Origin: Dasyornis broadbenti
Lineage: Eukaryota; Chordata; Aves; Passeriformes; Dasyornithidae
Assembly (NCBI GenBank): GCA_013397935.1
Contig: VZRN01001158.1
Location: 45,741 to 109,740 of the forward strand
Direction of reading: 5' to 3'
Length of the DNA: 64,000 nt
A program made the position numbers and the translations under genes. The notes beneath the pieces are model-generated. The model saw only the letters and a program-made list of their open reading frames with translations. It was not told the DNA's origin and made no database searches. Shown piece after piece: positions 44,101 through 56,500 of this stretch (positions are counted from its first letter, which is position 1; each line of letters opens with the position of its first letter).

Positions 44101-47100
44101 GCCATCAATTAAATTGAATTTCCTCTTGGGTTGGTGCTTTATAGGTGCTGGAATATTCCCAGTGGTGCCTGTGTGAGAACCTTCACTGGCCACTATGGGA
44201 CCATCACCTGCCTGGATTCCCACGAGGAGCACTTTGTGTCGGGAGCTGGGGATGGGATGGTGAAAGGTAAGAGCTGGACTGGGAGCTTCCAGCCAGAGGC
44301 AAACACTGAGGATAATGGGCAGAGGACAGGGAGTTGGGGCGAGCGGGACACAGGCATGTGGATGTAAGGAAGGGGGTAAGTCAGAGGGTGAATTTCGGGT
44401 GCTTCCACAGCAGCCAAAGCTGGGGACACATGCACACACAGTCTCAGATTGTGTCAGGGACTACATTCTCACTATTTCTGCTTTTATTCAGAATTAATGG
44501 CTTTGTGGCTGTAATGCCAACCCAACTCTTGGGCAAGTGGTATCACTTTCAGCTTTGTCAGAAGTTTCTTGAGTAGAATAAAGGCGAAAAGGATGGGCTT
44601 TTTCTGCACTTTGCATTTACATTCTTTGCCATGAAATTATGCTTTTTAAGCCAACACTCAGCTCCTCACAGAGCTGCAGGTATAAAGTGTGACTGTAATC
44701 CAATAGCATTTTTTAATTCATGTTGTACTCCCCAAACTCATCATTGGGGCAGATGTACTTTTAATGTCCCTCCCCTTTGCCCCACAGTGTGGAGCCTCAC
44801 GAGTGGGAAATGTGTCAGAACTCTGATGCACAACAGCCCTGTGGGGGCAGTGAGGATGGACAGGACCCACGTGGTCAGTGGGTGTCACCAAGGGCTGGTG
44901 AAGGTCTGGAGCACTGAGACAGGGGCTCTGATCAAGGTGAGTTTCCTCTTAGGTGGGTAATTCTGTGCTAAATGGTCAAAACTCTCTGCTAGTTCATCAC
45001 AGTTTTTTCTTTTGCCAAAGACTTTCCAAAAAAGAAAATAATCACCTGAAACAACCCCCAAAGCAGTTTAAACCAACAAAGGAAACTGCAAACAATTTAA
45101 AAACTGACTTGCAACCAGCTGTTGTTTTTAAGGCAGGGTGTGCTTTGCTTCACCCCCATCATTGCTCATTCTCTGTAGATTTGTTCATCTCTGCTTCAGT
45201 AGAAACCTTCAGAACCCGGGGGGATGATGGGAGAGCTTCACTACCCCGGGGCTGGAGGTACCAGGGGCGAGCCCCAAATGGGAAATTTGCTCTCAGAAGC
45301 AGTTTCTCGAGCTGAAGCAGCTGGGCAGCTGTGGGAGGTTTGAGAGTCTGTGAATTCCCTGATCAGGTGTCCAGGATCAGTGTTAGTCCATATCTGGGAG
45401 AGGAGTGAAGCTCTTTACCTGCAGGGAAGAGTTGCAAGTTGAGAGATATCCCAGATATCTCAGATATCCCAACTCCAGCTGAGCCCCTTCCCCTATAGCC
45501 AGGGCAGCCCCCTCTCTTTCCTCCTGGGACAACATTCCAGAGACCACAAAGGTCTCAGTGGAGTAGCATCTCTTTATCTCATGTAAAAAAGATGGAAAAG
45601 GGATGTTAATTCCATGCCAGGAGCTCGGCAGCAGCACCAAGGCCAGAACATTTCAAGGACTGTAAAACACAGTGAGCCATAGGGCGCCGTGGGGCAATAA
45701 CACCCTGGAGAACAACATCAGGCTGGTGTCCCGAATGCCATAAGACACCTCAGACAGATTTACATCTGGCTAATGACAGCGCTGCACCTTTTTCTTTTAC
45801 TTTACAGACATTAGAGAGGCACCAAGGCCCAGTTCTCTGCTTGTCCTTTGACCAGTGGCACCTCGTCACAGGCAGCAGTGATGGATATGCCCTGGGATGG
45901 AGCATGCTGGGAAAATTTAACAGATGCCTGATTGCTTTCTTCCATCCCAAGTAGGAATCACATGTGTTTCAAGTTGTATCCAACAGTGGACTGAATCTGT
46001 AAAGAAAATATGCCCCTCATTGGACCAGAAAATGCCTTAATTATCAGTCTTAGGATTTGAAATACCCCCACTTTTGCCAATCTTTACCTCAAAGGCTGCG
46101 TCAGACACCACATGGTGGCAAACAGCATTTTCAGTTAAGACCTGGGACAACCTGAAATGCAAACCCACAACCACTTTATCACAAACAGGGGTGACTAAAG
46201 CCTGATGGAGCACAGTCCAATATTCCAAGTCCAATATTCCAAATATTCCCCCCCCTCAGTGCCACAGGGTGTCACATCACCTGGGCAGGAATAGAGGTGG
46301 CCCAGTTTCATGCTGACCAACTGTGTGTTATACCATTCTCTCAAGCTTTAATTGTATCCAGAACTGGGAAAACTGGAGAATCATATTGTTTTCATTGACT
46401 TTCCTGGACATAAAACTGAAATTTCAAATGCAGCAGATGGCCATGACCATATGGTTGCTATGGGGAGCATGGAATCATAGAATCCCAGAATGGTTTGGGT
46501 TGGAAGAGACCTTAAAGATCACCTCATTCCAACCCCCTGCCATGGGCAGGGACACCTTCCAGTGGAAGGATGCACTGGGCTGTTGATTTGGACATGGAGA
46601 GATCTGAGACTTCTCTGTCAGACCTTCGGAAAGTCCTGAGCAGCTCCTCAGTGCGGGCTGTTGCTGCAGCCAGAGCTCTGCTTCTCGTCCAGGCCAAAAG
46701 AGCTCGCTGACCGTTTCTCCTTGTGAAAGCACCACGGAAGTGCCAACCTTCACCTGGTGTGTTTTCAGGGAAGTCCTGTCCCTGGAGTTCCTCTACCTCA
46801 GAGTCATCAGTGGCTGTGCTGATGGACACATTCGGATATTCAGCTTCCTGACTGGAACCTGCCTCAGAGTTCTGGTGCCCACCAGCAGCGGGGACCCCGT
46901 GTCCTCTCTCTGTGTTGCAGGCAACAGGTTGGTGACAACAGCTGCCAGCAGGCTCTGACCCAAATTTGGTAGACTACACTGTGATTTAAGGAATTTGTGG
47001 TTTTCCTTCTCACAAATAACTTTTAAAGGGCCCTACTACTTATTAGCTGCTTCGATAATCTTAGTTCACAATGGCTGGAAAGAGATTTCCTTAGTCTCTT

Positions 47101-49733
47101 CAGCTATGTAGAATTTCCTATTTCCATACAACTGAAGATACAGACCCAACTGTAAAGCTGAATTCAGAAATTTTAAGAGGCTGGAGAATCAAGCCAACAC
47201 CTGACAATGTCTCTGCCTGTTCCCTGACCTACAGTCTCTTTATAAAGGCCGATAATGAGAAATTCTTCCAGGCTCACTCGCTTGTGCACCTCTAACTAAA
47301 GGTGGCTCCCAGCTTCTGTGGCAGCAATGGCTAAAACACTGCCGTGTTTTCAATGCTGGGCTGGCCACACTCTAAAACACAGCAATAAATGGGCAGCTAT
47401 GAAGAAATTAACTCCAGCCCAACCAGACCAGCATAGCCCTCCAATCCTCAGTTAAATACCCCTGGTAATATGGAATTTCTAGGTAGGTGTTTGCATCCTT
47501 CAGCACTGCACTGATCTAGCTCAGGCCACTGTCAGCAATTTTCATCCTCATTAATGTAAAACTGATTTTGCCATGGAGCTGAATGAAAAGAGCCCCAGAG
47601 AGCCTACACAGGTACAAATTAAAATGTGCAGTGTCTGATTGATGGGGTTAATTGCTGCTGCTCCTTCAAGGAGAGGTGTTTGAGGCCCCGGATCTGTTTG
47701 AGGCCCTGGGGCTTGTGTTGCACAGGAGCCCCTCAGGCAGGACCTGCCGTGTCCATGATTCCTGTACATTAACGGCTCTTCCCTCCCTTCTCCAGGATAG
47801 TGACCAACTCCCCCTGCAGACTGGTGCTGTTCCAGTTCGAGGATGTGGTGTGGGACTATTCGCTACCCGCTGACAGAGAGGTGGGGAAGAGGGAGAAGAA
47901 GTCCCGGAAAGTGAAGCGCCAGGATGTCAGCACAGAGCAGCAACGAGCTCAGGAGGGTCAGGACAAGTTCCCAAAGTCTCGCCAGCCACCAAAGAGCCGT
48001 GGAAGACCCAAAAGTAACACACTGAGCTTCTGCTTTTTTCGCTTTTCTAAACTGAGTTACAAACCAGGGACCCACTGCCTTCAGCCCAGGCAATATTCAG
48101 ACTCTCTGCTGTTTTCAAGAGCAGATGTGCTGTTCCATTTCAATCATTCTGTCATTTTCTAGGTTTCTGTGAAACCTTTCTGCCTTTTTACAAGGGTTTG
48201 GTGTAAATTCAACACATTTTTCAAGACAGGCACTGTCATTTTCCAACTGAGTAAGAGAGAAATCAGTAGTAGTATTCATATCCACACAGCTGGCAGGCTT
48301 GGAAACATGCTGCTGATTCAGGGCTTGAATTATTCATTACAAACACCCGAGAAAGTGAGAGAACACCTACATTCAGGATCTGCAGAGAAACAGGCACCTT
48401 TTCAATTGTAACATGGTGATGTTATTTTCCTTTAAGTCAGAGGTATTCAATGGTGTGATGACAAATCCTCCAGATCCACAATCAAACTGAATATTGCAGA
48501 TAAACTAAGAAAGGGTTCATGCTTTTCAGGCTATCAGATGCCAACCTCCTGATGCAGCCCTACTTGGTAAAAGATAGGACCCAAGGGAACGGCTGGAGCT
48601 GTCAGGGAGTTTTAGACTGGATTTTAGGGAAAGGTTCTTCCCCCAGAGGGTGCTGGGCACTGCCCAGGCTCCCCAGGGAATGGGCACGGCCCTGAGGCTG
48701 CCAGAGCTCCAGGAGCGTTTGGACAGCGCTGCCAGGGATGCCCAGGGTGGGATTGTTGGGGTGTCTGTGCAGGGCCAGGAGCTGCCCTGGATGATCCTTG
48801 TGGGTCTCTTCCAACTCGGCCTATTCTGAGATTCTATGATCTGCAGTTGTGGGAAAACCTCTCAACTCCAAATGTGTTGCTTTGCTTTTGGACACAGGTG
48901 GTGAAGCTGAACAGGGCCGTGCTCCCCCTGCACCTGAGGAGGCAGAAGCCACTTTGCAGCATGAGCTGCCCAAGAGAGACCCAAGATGTCCAATGTCCCC
49001 TGACAAGTTCCTCTTAACAATCAGCAGCCTGCAGAGCTCCTGCAAGCCAGCCCCAGTCCGCTCCAGTACTGAGCTCTCTGCAAAATTCAGGGAAGCACAG
49101 GAACAGTGCCTTGAGAAGCTGCCAAAGTCCAAAACCCCCCTGCAGCACAAAGAGGAGCAGGCAGCCCAGGTCCAACGTGCCACACTGCACAGTGAGTCTC
49201 TGACCATGACAAAAACTTCGACACCCTTTGAAAGCAAAATGCTGCGGCTCAAGCTGAAGAACTCTTTGCACAGCCCCACTGTGAAATCCTCCATCCCTGC
49301 TCCCTGTCTTGTACATCCTAGGTTTTGTGGCTTACTGCGAGAAAAGAAAACTCCCCGTGGCCATGGGACAGATACTCCTGGCCTCAAAGATGGGCATCAG
49401 CTCACTGATCTCTGCACAGCTTCTTCAGAGCTGATCCAACCAACACCTGGCTCGACTGCACAAACGAGACATGAAGTTCCCAGCAGAATAAAGCCCTTTT
49501 GTCCCTATGGTTCTCGCAGGGACAGTGAACTCAGGCTTCTGACAGCAGAGCAGGAGGCACATGGGGCAGCTATGGCAGCTCAATATCAGGCACAGCAGGC
49601 AGAGCCCATGGAAGATGAGGAAAGAGCCAGAAGGAAAGCCTGGCTAAGGAAAATTAAAGGCCTACCTGTGGATTCTTTTACTGGGGAGAGGAAAACACCC
49701 GCTCCTGAACTTGGGCATAATACATTTATCTGA
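41116..49733 (+). CDS. FBXW10: FBXW10 (CDRT1-like) F-box/WD40 protein, 11 coding exons, 765 aa
   Basis: This is a probable substrate receptor of an SCF (SKP1-CUL1-F-box) ubiquitin ligase. Exons: 41116-41209, 41304-41431, 42349-42477, 42960-43072, 43491-43697, 44145-44266, 44788-44936, 45808-45950, 46769-46927, 47796-48013, 48898-49733; total 2,298 nt. The F-box is near residues 17-57 (DFTRFLPLQLSMAILGLL...HHWAFLV). EERNVFCGSYKTHVL and IIHYNGGDLVA match the pre-WD segment of mammalian FBXW10. About six WD40 repeats follow, residues about 165-440 (GHYGTITCLDSHEEHFVSG, KVWSLTSGKCVRTL, FDQWHLVTGSSDGYALGWS, HPKEVLSLEFLYLRVISG). A basic linker and a long low-complexity C-terminus end in IKGLPVDSF...TPAPELG. 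The start was chosen for a perfect Kozak context (GCCACCATGG). It gives a much shorter N-terminus than the mammalian protein. Donor GTTGGT after 42477 is weak but required by phase. An acceptor at 41,015 would extend the exon upstream in frame. Confidence 0.92.
43885..44075 (-). mobile_element. CR1 LINE 3' fragment (antisense) in FBXW10 intron
   Basis: The inverted CR1 tail 'aatcatggaatcatagaagg' followed by 'gtttgggttggaaggaacct' leads into the shared block 'gccatgggcagggacacctt'. It lies between the exons 43491-43697 and 44145-44266, ending about 70 bases before the latter. Confidence 0.9.
46468..46565 (-). mobile_element. CR1 LINE 3' tail (antisense) in FBXW10 intron
   Basis: About 100 bases starting 'catggaatcatagaatccca' and continuing 'gaatggtttgggttggaaga'. 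Only the extreme CR1 3' end is present. Confidence 0.9.
48570..48842 (+). mobile_element. CR1 LINE 3' fragment (sense) just before the last FBXW10 exon
   Basis: The sense CR1 3' end is recognised from 'aggttcttcccccagagggt', 'gccagagctccaggagcgtt' and the terminal 'gggtctcttccaactcggcc' plus 'gagattctatgat'. It ends about 55 bases before the acceptor of the last coding exon. It is highly similar to the copy at 54640-54905. Confidence 0.92.
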
Positions 49734-50074
49734 GGTGATCCCTTAGTCCAACTCTCAACCATGACCTGAGGCTTTTGGTGTCCAGTTGAGTCTGACATGT
49801 GGCTGTAAGTATAAAATATAGATATATTCATTTATAAATATTTAAGCATATTTGATATACTTAAGTACACTCCCTGTGGTTTTAGGTGTAAAACACATCC
49901 CCACTGTAAGTTTCCCTAAGAAATACTATTAGTATATTCAGCTGTTTCTCAAGGCAGTGAATGGATAGAGCCCTCTCTCCTGGATCTAACTCCCAAAAAC
50001 CTGCTGTTGTTATAGACACGGCACTGTCTGACACCAACACAGCTCAGCATGGGGCTCAGCTCTGTGAGAATCAT

Positions 50075-50080
50075 AATAAA
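50075..50080 (+). terminator. FBXW10: Poly(A) signal AATAAA, probable FBXW10 3' end
   Basis: This is the first canonical AATAAA downstream of the FBXW10 stop codon (49731-49733), about 340 bases away. Confidence 0.5.
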
Positions 50081-50169
50081 AACCTCTTATCAGAGCTGTT
50101 GTGGATTGATTAGCGAGTAGAAGCAGAAGATGTGTGGACTCAAAGCCGAGTGTGGGGTGGGCGGATCAG

Positions 50170-50445
50170 TGGCACAAAGTCTGCTTGGAGGCCAGTAATT
50201 AGGGGCTGATACTGGGTCTGATCTTGTTTGACATCATCATCATTAATTAATACCCTGGACCCTGGGCAGGGTGCCCTCAGGTGCCCACCAAGCCATGAGG
50301 AGTGGCTGCCACCCCGGAGAGGTGCTGCCATCCTGAGGGACCTGGGCAGGCTGGGGACAAAGCTGAGAGAGCCCTGGGGAAGTTCAGCAGGGGAAGCTCC
50401 AGTGCTGCACTGGGAAGGAACAGCCCCAGCACCAAGACCCGTGGG
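50170..50445 (+). mobile_element. CR1 LINE fragment (sense)
   Basis: Begins near 'tgcttggaggccagtaatta' and passes through 'ctgatcttgtttgacatcat'. The second half ('gtggctgccaccccggagag', 'cagcaggggaagctccagtg') is nearly identical to part of the copy at 30445-31180. Confidence 0.8.
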
Positions 50446-50544
50446 AAGCAGCTGAAAGCTTCATTTATATGAAATGCAAAATAAAGGTAGGGGGTTCAAT
50501 TTTCCCATTTTTGTGGATAAATGCCTACATGTTCTTGACTGTGG

Positions 50545-50628
50545 AAGGTTCCCTGTCCATGGCAGAAGGATGGAACTGGCTGATCTTTAAGGTTCCTTCC
50601 AACCCCCACCATTCTGTGATTTTGTGTT
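50545..50628 (+). mobile_element. CR1 LINE 3' tail (sense)
   Basis: About 80 bases carry 'ggttccttccaacccccacc' and 'attctgtgattttgtg', the usual CR1 terminus. Confidence 0.8.
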
Positions 50629-51448
50629 TTCCACTAATGCTCAGGATTTAACAGGAAGACAAAAACCTTCCTAGTTGTTTAACTTTGAGTATCTGGACTG
50701 GTGTACCCAAAATCTCTTGCATCAGAGGTTTGAGAGAGGCCAATCCTGCCCACAGTCACATCAAGGGGCTTCCAGCAGCAGTTCTTGTTTGAAATTAAAG
50801 TCTCTGATTTTCTGAAACTCTCCACACAGTGGGACTGTGATTACTGCTGGTTTGTTTAATGTAATGCCATCTTCGACTTGCAAACCCTGGGATGAAGCCA
50901 GTGAAAAATAACCCCAGGGAGGCTGACAGCTGGCCTGGCCCGGCACATCTGTGCCATGGCACAGGGACTGTCACTGCGAGGTGGCTGTGCCTGGCGCTGG
51001 TTTCCAGGCACAAAGCAGCAGGGATTTCACACTCTGCCACAGGGTGGCAGATTCTCCCCAGGAATCAGGATAATCCCNACCCCCGGGGAAAAAAAGCGTC
51101 TCCTAAAGAAAGCCTGACAGAAAAACATCACGGAAAGGCTGATTGCTTTTTAGCCGTGATGAAGTGAGGAGGATCAGAGGGTTGTGTTCAACCTGGAGTC
51201 GATAAATCAGCACCTCCCTGCAGGTGTGGGTGCTCAGGTATTGGAAGATGCGACAGACAAAGGTGGTGTAAGATCACCGGTAAGGGCAGGGCTGCACCAA
51301 ATGCTTCTGTGATGGGCTTTGGCTCAGTACGGCAGAGGGAAACCTGGGAGAGGGTGTTGGAGATGGCCTGGAAAGGGAATTCACCTGTGGCAAGGTGTCA
51401 GACCTGGTACATGAAGTCATAGAGACAACTGAGAGGAGGCTTCTTCCA

Positions 51449-51700
51449 TAGAATCACAGAATGGTTTGGGTTGGAGGGGCCTTAAAACCCATCCAGCCCC
51501 ACCCCTGCCATGGGCAGGGACACCTTCCACTGTCCCAGGCTGCTCCAAGCCCCAGTGTCCAACCTGGCCTTGGACACTGCCAGGGATCCAGGGGCAGCCA
51601 CAGCTTCTCTGGGTACCCTGGGCCAGGGCCTCCCCACCCTCACAATGAGGAATTCCTTCCTAATATCCCATCTAAACCTACCCTCTATCAGTTTTAGTGC
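51449..51700 (-). mobile_element. CR1 LINE 3' fragment (antisense)
   Basis: The inverted tail 'atagaatcacagaatggttt' is followed by 'gggttggaggggccttaaaa' and the common block through 'ctaatatcccatctaaacct'. The opposing copy at 52455-52700 lies about 750 bases away. Confidence 0.92.
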
Positions 51701-52454
51701 CTTAATTATTCACCTTTGAACTGAACTGCCCCATTCTGTGCACCTGGACTTTGGCAGGTGGACAGGTGACAACCTGTGACAAACCAGGTTGTGCAGGACG
51801 TGATGCACCCACGAGCAGACAAAGCCAGCCAGACTGGTGCCAAGAAAGTTTTGGTAGTTTTGGTGTAATCAAGTGTCACTCATGGTGTCCTTGCTCTCTC
51901 CAAAATGTAGATTTTATCGTGTTGTGACGGCACCATGTTGGATTCACAGCGATTCCACCTGTGCAGCTCAACAGGAGTCTCTGAACAGAATGTGCTTTAG
52001 CCGAGGGTTGGTTATAGCTGAAGTGGTGCTATTCCAGCAGAAATGCTGGATGCTTCACATGGTCAATAGAGAGAAGCAAGACACTATTCAAAAGTGGTAA
52101 TAACCCCTTTTATAAATGCTTGTCCTTATTAAACAATAGAGTTTTTATGTATTTATCAGCAATAGCTTGTGATGGCCTGTGAAATGGCTGACTTAAGCAA
52201 GCATTGCAAGTTCTTGTTAATGAGGTAAACAAAATGGATTTTTTAATATTGTCCTTAAATTGATGCAAAAACAAAACAGTGCAGGCAGTGAAGAGAAAGG
52301 ACATTTTAATTGCCGGGGGCTGGATAATACATCATGATGTTATGACTCGGACTTTAGACTGGGATGATTATAATAACTGTATCTGCCCTCTGTAAATTCA
52401 AAATAAAACATAAAAAAATAGAGATGTAAGAGAGGCCATTAAACAGACAGGTTT

Positions 52455-52700
52455 CTACATGATTTAGAAGGGATATTGAGAGGGAATTCCTACCTGTGAG
52501 GGTGCAGAGGCCCTGGCACAGGGTGCCCAGAGCAGCTGTGGCTGCCCCTGGATCCCTGGCAGTGTCCAAGGCCAGGTTGGACATTGGGGCTTGGAGCAGC
52601 CTGGGACAGTGGAAGGTGTCCCTGCCCATGGCAGGGGTGGGATGGGATGAGCTTTACGGTCCCTTCCAACCAAACCATTCTGGGATTCTGTGATGAACAT
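52455..52700 (+). mobile_element. CR1 LINE 3' fragment (sense)
   Basis: It reads in sense from 'gaattcctacctgtgagggt' through 'tggacattggggcttggagc' to 'cggtcccttccaaccaaacc' and 'attctgggattctgtgat'. Confidence 0.92.
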
Positions 52701-53269
52701 TAACCCCTCTGACTCGCTGCAGAACACCCTCAGTCGTATGGTTGTCCCTGCTTTGGTTTTCCAGATGTTGGAGACAAATAAAAGTGTTAATTTGAATCCA
52801 GAACAGTCCTTGGGGAACCCGTGAGCAGGAGGGCTCTGACATCTGTGCCTCTGGCAGAACCCAACAGCACCTGAGGTCAGCTGGGAGGAAATGCTGCGAC
52901 ATGGGGAGAGCACAGAGTAATAAAGCACACAGCAGTTGTTTGGGGAGGGGGGTTGGGTTTTGGGTTTTGTTTCTTTTCTGTTTGTTTGGGCTTGTTTTGT
53001 TTTTTGTGATTTTCTTTTTGCTTTGTCTCCAAAGAAAATGTTTGGCCATAGGCTTTCAAAGAACCCAAACCAACCCTCCCAAAAATCCCCAAACATGCAG
53101 CTGTTCCCTTCCGAGGTTTGCCAGAATTTATTATTATTCCTTCTTGAAGCTGAACATAAACGTTTCATGCTGCTTCTTCAGGGTATCCCAATAAATCTGT
53201 ACTTCTCCAACAACACCATTTAGGGTGTTTATGTTGGTGGGCTCACACGAGCCGGGATCGGGACCAGTA

Positions 53270-53577
53270 CAGGGATTGGTATCGGAGTCTCCCCTCAGGC
53301 GGTGCCGGTTTCCCGCCCCCCCTCCGCTCCCCTCAGAGCCGTTGGCGGGAGCAGTGCGCGACCACGGCCACGTCTCGCGGCCACGTCCCGCGCCTACCTC
53401 CCGCCAGCGCGCACGCGCAGGGGGCGGGGCGGGGTCACGGGGTCACGGGGCGGAACGCTTCACGATTGGTCTGCGGCCGTGACGCGCCGGGAAGTGGGCG
53501 GGACCACGGAGCGTAGCGCGAGGCGATTGGCCCGTGGCTTTGACGTAAGCGGCGGGGCGGAAGTGGCCGCTCCGACC
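53270..53577 (+). promoter_or_regulatory. TVP23B: TVP23B CpG-island promoter with CCAAT, CRE-like and ETS-like motifs
   Basis: This CpG-rich block has no TATA box near the start. Visible elements are inverted CCAAT boxes (GATTGG at 53,464 and 53,525), GC boxes ('gggcggggcggggtc' region and GGGGCGG before the start), a CRE-like TGACGTAA at 53,541-53,548, and an ETS-like CGGAAGTG at 53,558-53,565. These fit a housekeeping promoter. The motifs are seen directly; their function is inferred. Confidence 0.65.
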
Positions 53578-56500
53578 ATGGTACGGGATCGGGGGCTTAG
53601 ACATGGGAGATAGGACCGGGATCGGGAGCGGCATTCGGACTCGCACTGGGACCAGAGGCTTGGACACGGGTCATGGGACCGGGACCGGGATTGGGATTGG
53701 GACCGGGGCGGGAGCGGGGGCCTCGACATGGATTATAGGATCGGGGTCGGGGCCGGAGCGGGGGCATGTCCATGGGCCCGGGCGAGCTGCGGGGTATAGA
53801 GGCGCTTTCTGCCGTCTGAGGCCCGTCCATACCAACAGTTCGGCTCCACAGCCGGTGCCGAGCGGTGTTTGACACACACACAGACCCACTGAGCTTCCGG
53901 GGTCTCGAAGGGCCCCCCTTTGCAGTTTATGTGTAAGATCGCAAGAGAGAGGCTTTTGTCATAGCAATTTTTCATCCTGGCCGCAGCTGCGGGCAGTGAC
54001 GCCCTTGGAATGCTTAGGAACAAAAATGTTGTCCCAGCTGGGTTGTTATCAGGCAAGAAACGCAAGTGTCCGAGGCTGTGGGTTAAAACCAGGTGCTTGT
54101 GACACACCGGGGAGCAGGCAGTGTTTCTGATCAGCTCAGGGGGGCTCAGCCCACGGGCAGCTCGTCAAGACCCGGGCCAAATGAGCATTTCTCAGGTCAC
54201 GGTGTGGGATGAGGAGGATACAGCACCACAATCCGCCCTGAGACTCAAGTCAGCTTCTCTGTGCTCTGCAAGCCCCGGGCTGAGCTGGAGGTCTGGAATG
54301 TGTTGGGAACCACCTGGCAGTGGCCCTGTGGTGGCTGAACACACAGGAGGTGTCAGGGCAGGCTCTGGGCAGTGACTCCATTGGTTCTGTCACCATCCCA
54401 GAGTGTTCCCTGAGCTGCAGGGGGATGTGGGGCTGTTCCTGGTTTGGGAATAGGTTTTCTGTAAGGTAATGAGTTCTCTAAGGGGAAGGAAGAGTAAAAG
54501 AGCCCAGCTGGGCTGTGACTGTTAGGGTGCATGAAGGGTCCTTAACATCGTGCTGTGAGTTTGTGTGCTTTTCACAGAGCACAAATCAAAACATTCAGTA
54601 CTCACCAGAGGCAGCTCCAATCTCTGCTCTCTGTGATAGGGACAGGATCCAGGGAACGGCTGGAGCTATGCCAGGGAGGGCCAGACTGGATATCAGGAGG
54701 AGGTTCTTCCCCCAGAGGGTGCTGGGCACTGCCCAGGCTCCCCAGGGAATGGGCACGGCCCCGAGGCTGCCAGAGCTCCAGGAGCGTTTGGACAGCGCTG
54801 CCAGGGATGCCCAGGGTGGGATTGTTGGGGTGTTTGTGCAGGACCAGGAGCTGCACTGGATGATCCTTGAGGGTCTCTTCCATCTCAGGATATTCTATGA
54901 CTTGATGCATTTTTTGTTTTGTATGTAGGTAAATCTTCACGTTCTTTCCTAATTAATTTTGATCCTGAGGCGCCTCTGTGTTTTTCTGGATAATCAACAC
55001 TGTCCCAGCTTGAAGCTGAAAACTGGATCATTTTTCTGCTGTAACTCTTTGCCTCTGCTTTCCACTTTAGGACAGCAGTGATGACATTGAGGACGTGTCT
55101 CTCTTTGATGCAGATGATGATGTATCCAGGAGATCCAAAAAGTCAAAAATAAGGTCAGTGGTGATACAGGGAGTTTCTGGGCGAGCTTCAGGCAGAACCA
55201 TGAGGAAGGAAGGAAGGACTGTTACGTTACATCAAAACGTGTAATGGCTGATATCATCTTTATTTATGGAAGTAACAGAAAGTAATTTCTGGATAACTGA
55301 GAACTCCACTTCCAGAAGCTCGGTTGGAAGTTGTAGATCTGTCCCTTCCTACTTCTGAGTGCCCTTACCCTTACTCTGTGTTTAATTCCTGTGTGTAAGG
55401 GAACTACAGAGGTACAACTCTGTGTAAGGGGAGTTCTCACCATGTCAGGGGCTGGTTCTGGGCTGCTCCAGGACCTCATCCCCAGCCGTCATTGCCAGGT
55501 GTGCTCTGCGCTGCCCTGCTCTCTCCATGTCCTGGCCTGCTCAGTCCAGCTGCTCCTTCCCTGCTGTGCCCCAGTCCCCAGGGCGCTGTGTCCATCCCCT
55601 CATGCTGTGCTGGCCTCGGCTCTGCCCTGCTCCTTTCTGCCCTGGCAGCTGCAGAGAAACTGAGCAGCCTGGGCTGCTGGGAGGGGTTCCTGCCTTGGCA
55701 GGGGCTTGGGTCCAGGGGAGCTTTAAGGTGCCTCCCACCCCAAGCCATTCTGGGATTCTCTGAAATCACAAAGAAAAGCAAATCTGCTGTGTTGGAAATG
55801 GGATCTTTCCTTCAGGGTAGTTTTCTCTGTCAGAACCAATTTAAATTTACCCCATAAAAATCACCATACGTTGAACAGCAGGTAAAGCTCCCTGTCCCCT
55901 CCCACCCCAAATCCTGCCTGCACGTGGGATATCTCTGCATGTGGAATGTCTCTTCCCTGTGTGAGCTTCCAGGCAGTTATTTCCCATATTTTCAGAACAT
56001 TGAATATAACCCAGAGACCTTTATCCTGTGGGTTGTTGGGAGATCCCCTGGCAATGTCATTTGTCTGCAGGAGCTGTGACTGTCCTGTCCTCCCCTCCAT
56101 TCCAGGCACCCGGTGGCATCATTTTTCCACTTATTTTTCCGAGTCAGTGCCATAGTTGTTTACCTGCTCTGTGAGCTCCTAACCAGCAGCTTCATTGCCT
56201 GCATGGTGACCATCATCCTCCTCCTGTCCTGTGACTTCTGGGCTGTAAAGGTGAGTTCCTCTTGTGCTCTTTGTTATCTTTGCCTTGCTGTATAAAAATA
56301 ATTGACACTGATATTTATGTCTTGAAAAAAGGAACTTCTTTGTGCCTTTCCCACAAAATGATACCCAAGAACACCCTCAAGGACTGTGGTGAATTGCAAA
56401 GTGTTACGGAATAAACCCTGAAATCTCTGTGTACTTGGTCCTTTTTGAAAAGAAAATGGTGAACACTTATTGGACTTTCTCTTGAGGCAGCACAAGCTTT

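Larger units (their letters stand above)
49734..53270. other. FBXW10-TVP23B intergenic region
   Basis: It is dominated by four CR1 fragments listed separately. A single undetermined base lies at 51,078. I recognise no coding exon, and the remaining sequence is unremarkable AT-leaning DNA. Confidence 0.65.

Noticed and set aside
53600..53881. Arg/Ser/Pro-rich minus-strand frames suggesting a divergent gene at the TVP23B promoter
   Set aside because: They are read from a GGGATC/GGGACC hexamer-like repeat; no further exon was recognised on that strand.
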